DNA of 7,564 bases from Prevotellaceae bacterium (GTDB lineage: Bacteria > Bacteroidota > Bacteroidia > Bacteroidales > Bacteroidaceae), in the NCBI GenBank assembly GCA_031262265.1, contig JAISIB010000013.1, positions 1 to 7,564 on the forward strand, given 5' to 3'. Position 1 is the first letter of the stretch. Each line of letters starts with the position of its first letter. The notes under the pieces were generated by a model. The model saw only the letters and a program-made list of their open reading frames with translations, was not told where the DNA came from and did no database searches. The position numbers were made by a program, and so were the translations under genes. Of this stretch, positions 1 through 6,057 are shown one piece after another.

Positions 1-112
1 AATATCCGGCTATCCGATGGAAACTGCTAAATCTCCGGAAGTTGAATACAGAGAACCCCGAGAAGTTCCAACAGCAGATAGAATTGTTAGAGATGGTCTT
101 ATCTTGAGATAA
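1..112 (+). CDS. C-terminal tail of an unidentified protein (partial)
   Basis: An open frame runs from base 2 to a TAA stop at 110-112 and encodes about 36 residues, ending in PTADRIVRDGLILR. The gene begins outside the window. The tail is charged and hydrophilic, with several Glu-Pro/Arg-Glu pairs and a short hydrophobic end. No catalytic motif or domain is visible, so I assign no function. It reads toward the minus-strand tRNA-Arg, so the two are convergent. No hairpin followed by a T-run lies directly after the stop, but an inverted repeat starts five bases downstream. The reading frame is plausible as real coding sequence because it is open from the window edge and has a sensible residue mix. 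The fragment is short, so it could still be chance. Confidence 0.55.
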   Translation, partial: ISGYPMETAKSPEVEYREPREVPTADRIVRDGLILR

Positions 113-116
113 CATA

Positions 117-185
117 TAGCGGGTCGTTCCTTTCCAAATCGTTACTACTTAACGACATACCTTCTTTCAAACTCCTCACCCGCTA
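117..185. repeat. Nested inverted repeat between the partial gene and the tRNA 3' end
   Basis: TAGCGGGT at 117-124 and ACCCGCTA at 178-185 are a perfect 8-bp inverted repeat. The right arm lies two bases from the last base of the minus-strand tRNA. Inside it, GTCGTT (123-128) pairs with AACGAC (151-156), and CGTTA (140-144) alternatively pairs with TAACG (150-154). Read on the minus strand, this would be a folded trailer just after the tRNA. No U-run follows either arm, so it is not a classical intrinsic terminator. It could be a processing or termination structure, a small RNA, or chance. Confidence 0.4.
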
Positions 186-187
186 CG

Positions 188-259
188 TACCCTCGCCGGG
201 AATCGAACCCGAATCTAAAGTTTAGGAAACTTCCGTTCTATCCATTGAACTACAAGGGC
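188..259 (-). tRNA. tRNA-Arg (anticodon CCT)
   Basis: The minus strand folds into a complete 72-nt cloverleaf. The acceptor stem GCCCTTG/CGAGGGT closes with one G-T at the end and one T-G inside. The D stem is GTTC/GAAC. The anticodon stem GAAGT/ACTTT holds the loop TTCCTAA. The variable loop has 4 nt, and the T arm carries TTCGATT with stem TCGGG/CCCGG. The anticodon CCT lies at plus-strand bases 224-226 and reads AGG arginine codons. The discriminator base is A at 188. The CCA end is not encoded, so a CCA-adding enzyme must supply it. The gene is divergent from korA and has its own promoter. Confidence 0.97.
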
Positions 260-279
260 AGCAAAGCTCAAAAGCGTGG

Positions 280-287
280 CAAAGATA
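280..287 (-). promoter_or_regulatory. -7 promoter element of the tRNA-Arg gene
   Basis: Read on the minus strand, the bases are TATCTTTG, an exact match to the Bacteroidota sigma-ABfr -7 consensus TAnnTTTG. The element ends 20 bases before the mature tRNA 5' end, leaving room for a short leader removed by RNase P. No good -33 TTTG lies at the usual 19-21 base spacing. The same 8-mer stands before the esterase gene at 3561. Confidence 0.7.
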
Positions 288-325
288 GACTATTCCAGCG
301 AAATCAGACGAATAAGCCCAAAAGA

Positions 326-357
326 TTTTGCTAAGTCGGGCAACTTTGCGAAATTTG
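326..357 (+). promoter_or_regulatory. Candidate korAB promoter
   Basis: TTTTG at 326-330 and GAAATTTG at 350-357 are separated by 19 bases. They fit the Bacteroidota pattern of -33 TTTG and -7 TAnnTTTG, with one mismatch in the first base of the -7 box. Transcription would start around 363-365 and give a leader of nearly 40 bases before the korA ATG. An alternative -7, CAACTTTG at 341-348, has no -33 partner. Confidence 0.5.
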
Positions 358-401
358 GCGCGCTTTAACAAACGCATAAACAACAAGATATTCTCACAAT
401 T

Positions 402-2258
402 ATGATTGACGAAATAACAGTCAAGGAAAAGAAACGGGTGGTTGTCCGTTTCTCCGGCGACTCCGGCGACGGGATGCAACTGGCCGGTACGATCTTTTCC
501 AATCTGTCGGCGGTCTTAGGCAACGACATCGCTACCTTTCCCGACTATCCGGCAGAAATCCGCGCTCCGCAAGGTACAATCAGCGGCGTTTCCGGTTATC
601 AGGTGCACATAGGTTCCGACAAGGTCTTTACTTCCGGCGATAAATGCGACGTCTTGGTAGCGATGAATCCTGCCGCATTGAAAACAAATGCCAAGTTCTT
701 AACGCCCCAATCCATTATCATTATCGATACGGATACGTTCACGAGTAAAGATTTGGAGAAAGCCCTGTTCACGACAAACGACCCGTTCTCCGAATTAGGC
801 TTGACGAACCAAGTCATAGACGCTCCTATTACGACGATGTGCAAGGACAGTCTGAAAGACAGCGGACTGGACAACAAAACCATCGTGCGCTGCAAAAACA
901 TGTTCGCACTGGGTATGGTGTGTTGGCTCTTCAATCGTCCTTTGGACTATGCCATGCACATGCTGAACGACAAGTTTGCCAAAAAGCCGACCATCGCCGA
1001 AGCGAACATCAAGATATTGACCGACGGATACAACTACGGACACAATACGCACCTTTCCGTGCCCACCTATCGCGTAGAATCCAAAGGCAACAAGGAAAAA
1101 GGTTTCTATACCGACGTCAACGGCAATCTGGCAACGGCTTACGGGTTGGTTGCCGCCGCCGAAAAAGCCGGTTTGCAACTCTACTTAGGCTCGTACCCCA
1201 TCACGCCGGCTACGGACATCCTGCATTACTTGTCGAAGTTCAAAGAATTGGGTGTAATCACCGTGCAGTGCGAAGACGAGATTGCCGGCTGTTGCAGTGC
1301 GATCGGCGCCGCTTTTGCCGGCTGTCTGGCTGCTACGACTACTTCCGGACCGGGTCTTTGCCTGAAAAGCGAAGCCATCAACCTCGCCGTCATTTCGGAG
1401 CTTCCGCTGGTCGTTGTCGACGTACAGCGTAGCGGTCCGTCTACCGGCATGCCTACCAAAAGCGAGCAGACGGACTTGTTGCAAGCGTTGTACGGTCGTA
1501 ACGGCGAAAGCCCCCTACCCGTCGTCGCCGCCATGTCTCCTGCCGATTGCTTCGACGCAGCATATATGGCTGCCAAGATAGCCTTAGAGCACATGACGCC
1601 CGTCATTCTGCTGACCGACGGATACGTGGCCAACGGAGCTTCCGCTTGGAAGATTCCTTCCTTAGATACGTATCCGCCCATTCAGCCGCCGTACGTCACA
1701 CCCGAGATACAAGCCGGATGGAAACCTTACCAACGCGATGAAGAAACGCTAGTACGCCGTTGGGCAATACCCGGCACGGAAGGATTTCAGCATCGTATCG
1801 GCGGATTGGAGAAAGACTTTGCGACAGGCAGCATCTCTACGGATTCGTCCAACCACCAAAAGATGACCGAAATACGCGCAAACAAGATAGCACGTATTGC
1901 CGACAGCATCCCGCCGTTGGAAGTGAAAGGCGACAAGGAAGACGCCGAACTACTGATAGTCGGTTGGGGCGGCACCTACGGACATCTGTACTCGGCACTC
2001 GAAGTGATGCAACAATCCGGCAAGAAAGTGGCGTTGGCTCACTTCCAATACCTCAATCCGCTACCGAAGAATACGGAAGAGGTGCTACGAAAATATCCGA
2101 AGGTCGTAGTGGCCGAACAAAACACGGGGCAGTTTGCTTCCGTGCTGCACGATAAAGTGCCCGAGCTGCATCTCTATCAGTTCAACCGCATCAAGGGACA
2201 ACCGTTCAACGTCATGCGGTTGGTTGAATCATTCACTAAAATCATGGAGGAAAAGTAA
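402..2258 (+). CDS. korA: 2-oxoglutarate:ferredoxin oxidoreductase, fused gamma-alpha subunit
   Basis: With KorB, this protein interconverts 2-oxoglutarate + CoA and succinyl-CoA + CO2, exchanging electrons with ferredoxin in the cytoplasm. It has 618 residues, the usual size of the fused form. The gamma domain (about residues 10-215) opens with VVVRFSGDSGDGMQLAG. The alpha domain starts near residue 240 with GSYPITPATDILHYL and carries QRSGPSTGMPTKSEQTDLL at about 342-360. The C-terminal domain ends with the typical ALAHFQYLNPLP and VVVAEQNTGQ stretches. The ATG at 402 gives the expected short N-terminus before the glycine-rich gamma motif. No Shine-Dalgarno is visible, which is common in Bacteroidota. 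korB follows one base after the stop, so the two form an operon. Related 2-oxoacid oxidoreductases share this architecture, so the substrate rests on overall resemblance to Bacteroides KorA. Anaerobic Bacteroidales are known to make 2-oxoglutarate by reductive carboxylation of succinate, which this enzyme would perform. Confidence 0.93.
   Translation: MIDEITVKEKKRVVVRFSGDSGDGMQLAGTIFSNLSAVLGNDIATFPDYPAEIRAPQGTISGVSGYQVHIGSDKVFTSGDKCDVLVAMNPAALKTNAKFLTPQSIIIIDTDTFTSKDLEKALFTTNDPFSELGLTNQVIDAPITTMCKDSLKDSGLDNKTIVRCKNMFALGMVCWLFNRPLDYAMHMLNDKFAKKPTIAEANIKILTDGYNYGHNTHLSVPTYRVESKGNKEKGFYTDVNGNLATAYGLVAAAEKAGLQLYLGSYPITPATDILHYLSKFKELGVITVQCEDEIAGCCSAIGAAFAGCLAATTTSGPGLCLKSEAINLAVISELPLVVVDVQRSGPSTGMPTKSEQTDLLQALYGRNGESPLPVVAAMSPADCFDAAYMAAKIALEHMTPVILLTDGYVANGASAWKIPSLDTYPPIQPPYVTPEIQAGWKPYQRDEETLVRRWAIPGTEGFQHRIGGLEKDFATGSISTDSSNHQKMTEIRANKIARIADSIPPLEVKGDKEDAELLIVGWGGTYGHLYSALEVMQQSGKKVALAHFQYLNPLPKNTEEVLRKYPKVVVAEQNTGQFASVLHDKVPELHLYQFNRIKGQPFNVMRLVESFTKIMEEK
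2246..2250 (+). promoter_or_regulatory. Ribosome binding site of korB
   Basis: GGAGG lies inside the last codons of korA, nine bases before the ATG at 2260. It is the clearest Shine-Dalgarno in the window. It fixes the korB start at 2260 and excludes the longer open frame reaching back to 2134, which would overlap korA. Confidence 0.75.
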
Positions 2259-2259
2259 T

Positions 2260-3270
2260 ATGAGCGAATTGAAATACACTCCGAAAGATTATAAGAGCGA
2301 TCAGTACGTACGTTGGTGTCCGGGTTGCGGCGACCACTCGCTGCTCAACTCGTTGCACAAGGCGATGGCCGAATTGCAGCTGCTGCCGCATCAAACCGCC
2401 GTCATTTCCGGTATCGGCTGCTCGTCACGCCTGCCCTACTACATGAATACGTACGGATTCCACACGATACACGGACGCGGTGCGGCAGTCGCTACCGGCG
2501 TCAAGGTTGCCAATCCGCAATTGAGCGTCTGGCAAATATCCGGCGACGGCGATGGTTTAGCCATCGGCGGCAATCACTTTATTCACGCGCTTCGTCGCAA
2601 CGTCGACCTCAATATCATTTTGCTCAACAACCGTATCTACGGATTGACCAAAGGACAGTATTCGCCCACCTCACCGCGCGGCATCGTCACCAAATCCTCT
2701 CCGTACGGCACGGTGGAAGACCCGTTCCGACCGGCTGAATTGGTATTCGGCGCACGCGGTCACTTCTTTGCCCGATGCGTAGACGTCGACGGAGCAGCCT
2801 CCGTAGAAGTGTTGACGGCCGCCGCCCGACACCAAGGAGCATCGGTCGTAGAGGTACTACAAAACTGCGTCATTTTCAACGACGGCTCGCAAAGCATCGT
2901 TGCCACCAAAGCCGATCGCGCTAAGCACGCCATCTATTTGCGGCAAGGCCAACCGATGATTTTCGGAGAAAGCAACGAACTGGGACTAATGCAGGAAGGA
3001 TTCGGACTAAAAGTAGTCAAAATCGGAGAAAACGGTATCACCGAAAAAGATCTGCTCGTCCACGACGCACACACCGAAGACTATACGTTGCACTTGAAGC
3101 TCGCGATGATGGAAGGCGACTTCCCTATCGCACTGGGCGTCATTCGCGACGTGGCCGCTCCCACGTACGAAACCGGCGTGCACGACCAAATCGCACAAGT
3201 AAAAGCCAAAAAACCTGCCCGCACGTTGGAAGAACTGCTCATGGCGGGTGATAAATGGGAAATCAAGTAA
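2260..3270 (+). CDS. korB: 2-oxoglutarate:ferredoxin oxidoreductase, beta subunit
   Basis: This is the thiamine diphosphate-binding catalytic subunit paired with KorA. It has 336 residues, normal for the family. Cys20 and Cys23 lie in the N-terminal RWCPGCGDH motif. Together with Cys54 (GIGCSSR) and Cys203 (QNCVIFND) they are the expected ligands of the single [4Fe-4S] cluster. The ThDP/Mg motif GDGDGLAIGGNH spans about residues 95-106 and continues to LLNNRIYGLTKGQYSPTSP (121-139). The start at 2260 has a good Shine-Dalgarno and yields the family-typical N-terminus with KYTPKDYKSDQ. The gene is translationally close-coupled to korA and ends before a strong terminator. No separate KorC, KorD or ferredoxin gene lies nearby, so the external electron carrier must be encoded elsewhere. 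Confidence 0.94.
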   Translation: MSELKYTPKDYKSDQYVRWCPGCGDHSLLNSLHKAMAELQLLPHQTAVISGIGCSSRLPYYMNTYGFHTIHGRGAAVATGVKVANPQLSVWQISGDGDGLAIGGNHFIHALRRNVDLNIILLNNRIYGLTKGQYSPTSPRGIVTKSSPYGTVEDPFRPAELVFGARGHFFARCVDVDGAASVEVLTAAARHQGASVVEVLQNCVIFNDGSQSIVATKADRAKHAIYLRQGQPMIFGESNELGLMQEGFGLKVVKIGENGITEKDLLVHDAHTEDYTLHLKLAMMEGDFPIALGVIRDVAAPTYETGVHDQIAQVKAKKPARTLEELLMAGDKWEIK

Positions 3271-3295
3271 GAACCACGACTTACCCAACCAAGCG

Positions 3296-3335
3296 AAAAG
3301 CGTGTAAACTTCGATCCGGAGTTTACACGCTTTTT
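3296..3335 (+). terminator. Intrinsic terminator of the korAB operon
   Basis: AAAAGCGTGTAAACT (3296-3310) and AGTTTACACGCTTTT (3320-3334) form a perfect 15-bp stem with a 9-base loop. The right arm runs into five Ts (3331-3335). It begins 26 bases after the korB stop codon. This is a strong rho-independent terminator and marks the end of the operon. The four As at the left base could support weaker termination in the opposite direction. Confidence 0.92.
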
Positions 3336-3422
3336 GTGTAATCTTTCATCCTTGCTTCTTCTACTATCCTCATAAGTTATTGAGCGAACCTCTGAGGAAA
3401 AACTCCCCACTCACAAGGAAAA

Positions 3423-3489
3423 CTCTATCTTTAACTTAAAGATATATATCTTCAAGTTGCAAATACACATCTTTAATGTAGAGATAGAG
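3423..3489. repeat. Cluster of overlapping AT-rich palindromes upstream of the esterase promoter
   Basis: CTCTATCT (3423-3430) and AGATAGAG (3482-3489) are a perfect outer inverted repeat. Inside it, ATCTTTAACTTAAAGAT (3427-3443) is symmetric with 8-base arms around one central base. AAGATATATATCTT (3439-3452) is a perfect 14-base palindrome, and with one mismatch per arm it extends to 3435-3456. A third copy of ATCTTTAA sits at 3469-3476 inside the near-palindrome ACATCTTTAATGT. The cluster ends about 70 bases before the -7 box, a plausible place for regulator binding. It could also form RNA structure or be chance in AT-rich DNA. Confidence 0.55.
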
Positions 3490-3560
3490 ATACGGTCGGA
3501 CACCAACACAAAATCTGTATTTATTTTGCAAATACTTCTATTATATTGCTGACTTTATCA

Positions 3561-3568
3561 TATCTTTG
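3561..3568 (+). promoter_or_regulatory. -7 promoter element of the esterase gene
   Basis: TATCTTTG is an exact Bacteroidota -7 box (TAnnTTTG). Transcription would begin near 3574-3576, giving a leader of about 25 bases before the ATG at 3599. A matching -33 TTTG at 19-21 bases is not clear. The nearest TTTTG (3524-3528) is too far away. A weak -33 combined with upstream palindromes would fit an activator-dependent promoter, which is inference. Confidence 0.65.
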
Positions 3569-3598
3569 TGCCCTATTGTAAACTCAATAAATTCTAAT

Positions 3599-4687
3599 AT
3601 GATGAAGTATTTTTTATGCGCTTTAATGCTTGTCGCGGGAACTATGTACGCGACTGCTCAGCCTCAACGCAGGCAACTCACTCCCGGTGACACGCTCACC
3701 TCTTTCACCGCCAATCCCGACGGAAGCGGTACATTCAGATTTTATGCACCGAATGCCAAGTATGTACAACTTGGCGGGGAAATAGAGGGAAAGACTGTCG
3801 GAAAATCCGCTGACGGAGTGTGGACTATGGTCACTGCACCCAATGCCAGACCCGACGTTTACCGCTATTTCTTTATCGTGGACGGAGCGAAAGTGTACGA
3901 TCCCAAGAATCCGATAATGGCCGACTTCCACCCAACGGTTGACGTTGTCAGACCCGGCTCCGACCTGTTCTGGCAGAAACGCGACGTTCCTCACGGGATG
4001 GTAACGATTGCCCACTACAAATCAAACGCTACCAAGACAGAACGCCGTGTGCATGTGTGGACGCCGCCGGGCTATTTCACAGGAAACGAGAAGCTACCCG
4101 TTCTGTATCTTCTTCACGGCGGCGGTGACAATGACACCTATTGGACGGAATCCGGCAAAGCGGGATGGATACTGGACAATCTCTTTGCGGAAGGGAAGAT
4201 AACGCCGATGGTCGTGGTCATGCCTGACGGCGGCATACCGGTGGAAACCTTCGCGCAGGACTTGGGCGAAAGCATTATTCCTTATGTGGAATCAAACTTC
4301 CGCGTGTATAACGACACGCCGCACAGAGCCATAGCGGGACTGTCGATGGGCGGCATGGAAACCCTTGAAACGATAGTCAGGTACCCGGGCAAGTTCTCTT
4401 ACGTGATTATTATGAGTTCGGGATTGTTTGCCAATACTCCCGAAGCGTTCGCCAAATACGAGAAACGTGTAGAGGAGGCCGCCCCGACAATGAAGAAGAA
4501 CTTCAAGTACTTCTTGTTTACAGATGGAGGTCCGACCGACATGGCGACGCGGAACACCCAGCCTACGCGGGCAATCTTTGCTAAATACGGCATTAACTCA
4601 GACTACTCCCAGATAGCAGACGGCGGACACACCATGTATGTATGGCGTTATGACTTACATTCCTTTGCCCAAAAGCTATTCAGGTAA
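3599..4687 (+). CDS. Secreted esterase of the esterase D / CE1-like family with N-terminal E-set domain
   Basis: This is a predicted carbohydrate-ester hydrolase with an alpha/beta-hydrolase fold (putative esterase family, PF00756), 362 residues. Residues 1-20 form a signal peptide with a cleavage site after ATA, so the mature protein is likely periplasmic or secreted. An immunoglobulin-like E-set/CBM48-like domain follows (about 35-115) with FRFYAPNAKYVQL and the typical YRYFFIVDG. The catalytic domain (about 145-362) begins VHVWTPPGYF and LPVLYLLHGGGDND. The nucleophile is Ser249 in GLSMGG, and His344 in GGHTMYVWR completes the triad. Asp314 or Asp309 in TDGGPTD is the likely acid. This layout matches esterases of gut Bacteroidetes related to the XynZ feruloyl esterase domain. 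The real ester (acetyl, feruloyl or other) cannot be told. The ATG at 3599 is preferred over an in-frame TTG at 3566 because that TTG lies inside the -7 promoter box. A second ATG at 3602 is equally possible. Confidence 0.88.
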   Translation: MMKYFLCALMLVAGTMYATAQPQRRQLTPGDTLTSFTANPDGSGTFRFYAPNAKYVQLGGEIEGKTVGKSADGVWTMVTAPNARPDVYRYFFIVDGAKVYDPKNPIMADFHPTVDVVRPGSDLFWQKRDVPHGMVTIAHYKSNATKTERRVHVWTPPGYFTGNEKLPVLYLLHGGGDNDTYWTESGKAGWILDNLFAEGKITPMVVVMPDGGIPVETFAQDLGESIIPYVESNFRVYNDTPHRAIAGLSMGGMETLETIVRYPGKFSYVIIMSSGLFANTPEAFAKYEKRVEEAAPTMKKNFKYFLFTDGGPTDMATRNTQPTRAIFAKYGINSDYSQIADGGHTMYVWRYDLHSFAQKLFR

Positions 4688-4710
4688 CACCCCACAGTGA
4701 GGAAATTATG

Positions 4711-4850
4711 CGCCTGTTTGGCATACTCACAAGGAGGTGCGTCAAAAGGACTATTTTATAAACCCCTCTTACAAAATGCTGTAAGAGGGGTATAAACCTC
4801 AAAAGGCATATTTTGACATACCCTCTTTATGTAATATAGCGCCAAACGGC
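4711..4850. repeat. Concentric inverted-repeat element between convergent genes (MITE- or REP-like)
   Basis: Three inverted repeats share nearly the same centre. The outer pair is GTTTGGC (4716-4722) with GCCAAAC (4841-4847), extendable by GCC past a one-base bulge. The middle pair is GGAGGTGCGTCAAAA (4733-4747) against TTTTGACATACCCTC (4811-4825); 11 of 15 positions pair and two more are G-U in the plus-strand RNA. The inner pair is a perfect 12-bp hairpin, ACCCCTCTTACA (4762-4773) with TGTAAGAGGGGT (4780-4791). The middle arms resemble short terminal inverted repeats of insertion sequences, but no transposase is present and no target duplication is evident. It may be a non-autonomous repeat, and it could also end transcription of the two convergent genes. 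Confidence 0.55.
4762..4791 (-). terminator. Possible terminator hairpin for the lipoprotein gene
   Basis: A perfect 12-bp stem with a 6-base loop lies about 80 bases beyond the stop of the minus-strand lipoprotein gene. Read on that strand it is followed by TTTATAAAATAG, which is only moderately U-rich. On the plus strand it is followed by ATAAACCTC, which is poorer still. Termination in the minus direction is therefore possible but weakly supported. Confidence 0.35.
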
Positions 4851-4870
4851 ACCTATAAGTTTACTGCGAG

Positions 4871-5962
4871 CTACAACCCTTCTTCGTTTAACTGATACTC
4901 TACCAATACGCCTTCCGGATCATAACTGATACCATAGAGCGTCTGAGTCTCCTCTTCGTAGCCTAACGAATAGAGGGGTTTTTCCAGTAAGTAATGCTTG
5001 ACCGGATTTCCTTTCCAATCATAGATCAACAGATGATCTCCTTGAAATGCCTCGGTAATGCCATATTCCTCTATCGTTCTACCGGCATAAACGGCATACA
5101 CATATTTGTCCGAACAAGCTAAACCCATAAAAGACATAGGGCTTAAACGCGTCTCGACCGTTGCTTCAACACCCTCAAGCAATACCTTGCGAAGTATCGG
5201 TGCTTGATAATTCCATCTTTTAACTTCATGTACGCTGTTGCCATTCTTAATCACCCCGAAATAGATACTACTTCCTCCGCTTCTATGCGTACAAACAATT
5301 TTCTGTTTATCCGGAGACAAAGCTATGATAGTACCTGAGAGTATGAATCCGATGTACCAACTGTCGACCCCTTCGTACGCTTCATAATCGGGAAAAGCAA
5401 TCGTAGAGGTTACGGAGTTCTCATTGTTATAAGTGGATAGCCATGCATTGTCTAATCCCTGCTGAATGCCTTGAATAATATAACCATCTGTCAAGAGATG
5501 TATCTTAGATATGAATCCAACACTTGGATCCTTTGAAATCTCTCTGTAATCAGAGAGGTAGAGATCTTCTCCATTATCATTTACTACATGGTAACGAGTA
5601 CGATTTGCTTCATATATCAATAAGGTATCCCGCCATATCTGAAAACTTATTCCGGGAATGATCTCACCGGGGCCTTGGCCTTCCGAAACACCTTGGATAA
5701 CGGTATTATCTTTGGGATTGATACGGGCAATGATGCTGTCGTACGATGTAGTATGCCAAAGATAAAACATTCCATCCCGCTTAATAGCATGTACAGGTTC
5801 TAATATGTCATACTTTTCTAAATCAATATAGCTACTGGTCATCAATGTATCTTTGATGAATACGTTTCTAAAATGCGCGAGCGTTTCGTCGCTACCGTCA
5901 TACGCTTGGGAACAACTTATAAAGAATAATGATAGAGTATATAGAAGAAATCGCCAATTCAT
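4871..5962 (-). CDS. 6-bladed beta-propeller lipoprotein (BF3164/TolB-like type)
   Basis: This is a predicted outer-envelope lipoprotein of 363 residues with unknown biochemical role. Residues 1-16 (MNWRFLLYTLSLFFIS) form a lipoprotein signal, with Cys17 as the probable lipidated residue in FISC. The next stretch, SQAYDGSDE, is acidic, which in Bacteroidota can direct lipoproteins to the cell surface. The rest is beta-rich. GQGPGE at 95-100 is the hallmark of the family (PF17170/PF15869-like propellers), and blade-like strands such as YVYAVYAGRT and HLLIYDWKGNPVKHY occur toward the C-terminus. Members are numerous in Bacteroides and mostly uncharacterised. The ATG at 5962 is chosen because it starts the signal peptide directly. 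An in-frame TTG at 5983 would add seven residues. The gene is convergent with the esterase and separated by 196 bases and two hairpins from the upstream GH97 gene, so co-transcription is doubtful. Its DNA is visibly AT-richer than korAB. Confidence 0.85.
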   Translation of the reverse strand: MNWRFLLYTLSLFFISCSQAYDGSDETLAHFRNVFIKDTLMTSSYIDLEKYDILEPVHAIKRDGMFYLWHTTSYDSIIARINPKDNTVIQGVSEGQGPGEIIPGISFQIWRDTLLIYEANRTRYHVVNDNGEDLYLSDYREISKDPSVGFISKIHLLTDGYIIQGIQQGLDNAWLSTYNNENSVTSTIAFPDYEAYEGVDSWYIGFILSGTIIALSPDKQKIVCTHRSGGSSIYFGVIKNGNSVHEVKRWNYQAPILRKVLLEGVEATVETRLSPMSFMGLACSDKYVYAVYAGRTIEEYGITEAFQGDHLLIYDWKGNPVKHYLLEKPLYSLGYEEETQTLYGISYDPEGVLVEYQLNEEGL

Positions 5963-6057
5963 AATATAATAATTTTTCAACAACCATTTAATATACCTTA
6001 GGCAAGACGAACAAGTATTCTTTTCGATGAAATATAAGCATTATATCCCGCAAATAC

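Larger units (their letters stand above)
3271..3598. other. Intergenic region between korB and the esterase gene
   Basis: These 328 bases contain no convincing gene. From left to right they hold the korAB terminator (3296-3335), a featureless pyrimidine-rich stretch (about 3340-3390), and two similar short runs GAGGAAAAACTC (3394-3405) and AAGGAAAACTC (3415-3425). An AT-rich cluster of overlapping palindromes follows (3423-3489), then the esterase promoter (-7 at 3561-3568). The right half is visibly more AT-rich than the flanking genes. Confidence 0.8.

Noticed and set aside
188..259. tRNA-Arg as an attachment site for an integrated element
   Set aside because: tRNA genes are common integration sites in Bacteroidota, but no integrase gene and no second copy of the tRNA 3' end are visible in the window.
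222..479. Minus-strand open frame of 85 codons
   Set aside because: It overlaps the tRNA-Arg, the korA promoter and the korA start, and its translation has no family character.
599..1681. Several long open frames on the minus strand and in another plus frame within korA
   Set aside because: They lie opposite or across a clearly conserved korA reading frame and are shadows caused by its GC-rich codon use.
2134..2259. Longer open frame extending korB upstream to 2134
   Set aside because: It would overlap the end of korA out of frame and add 42 residues that do not look like the KorB family. The ATG at 2260 has GGAGG nine bases upstream and the normal N-terminus.
3423..3489. CRISPR array or riboswitch in the AT-rich palindrome cluster
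   Set aside because: The units are overlapping palindromes, not regularly spaced repeats with unique spacers. They lie upstream of the predicted transcription start, so a riboswitch is unlikely.
4733..4825. Remnant of a full insertion sequence
   Set aside because: Only the terminal-repeat-like arms are seen. The 93 bases contain no transposase fragment and no convincing target-site duplication.
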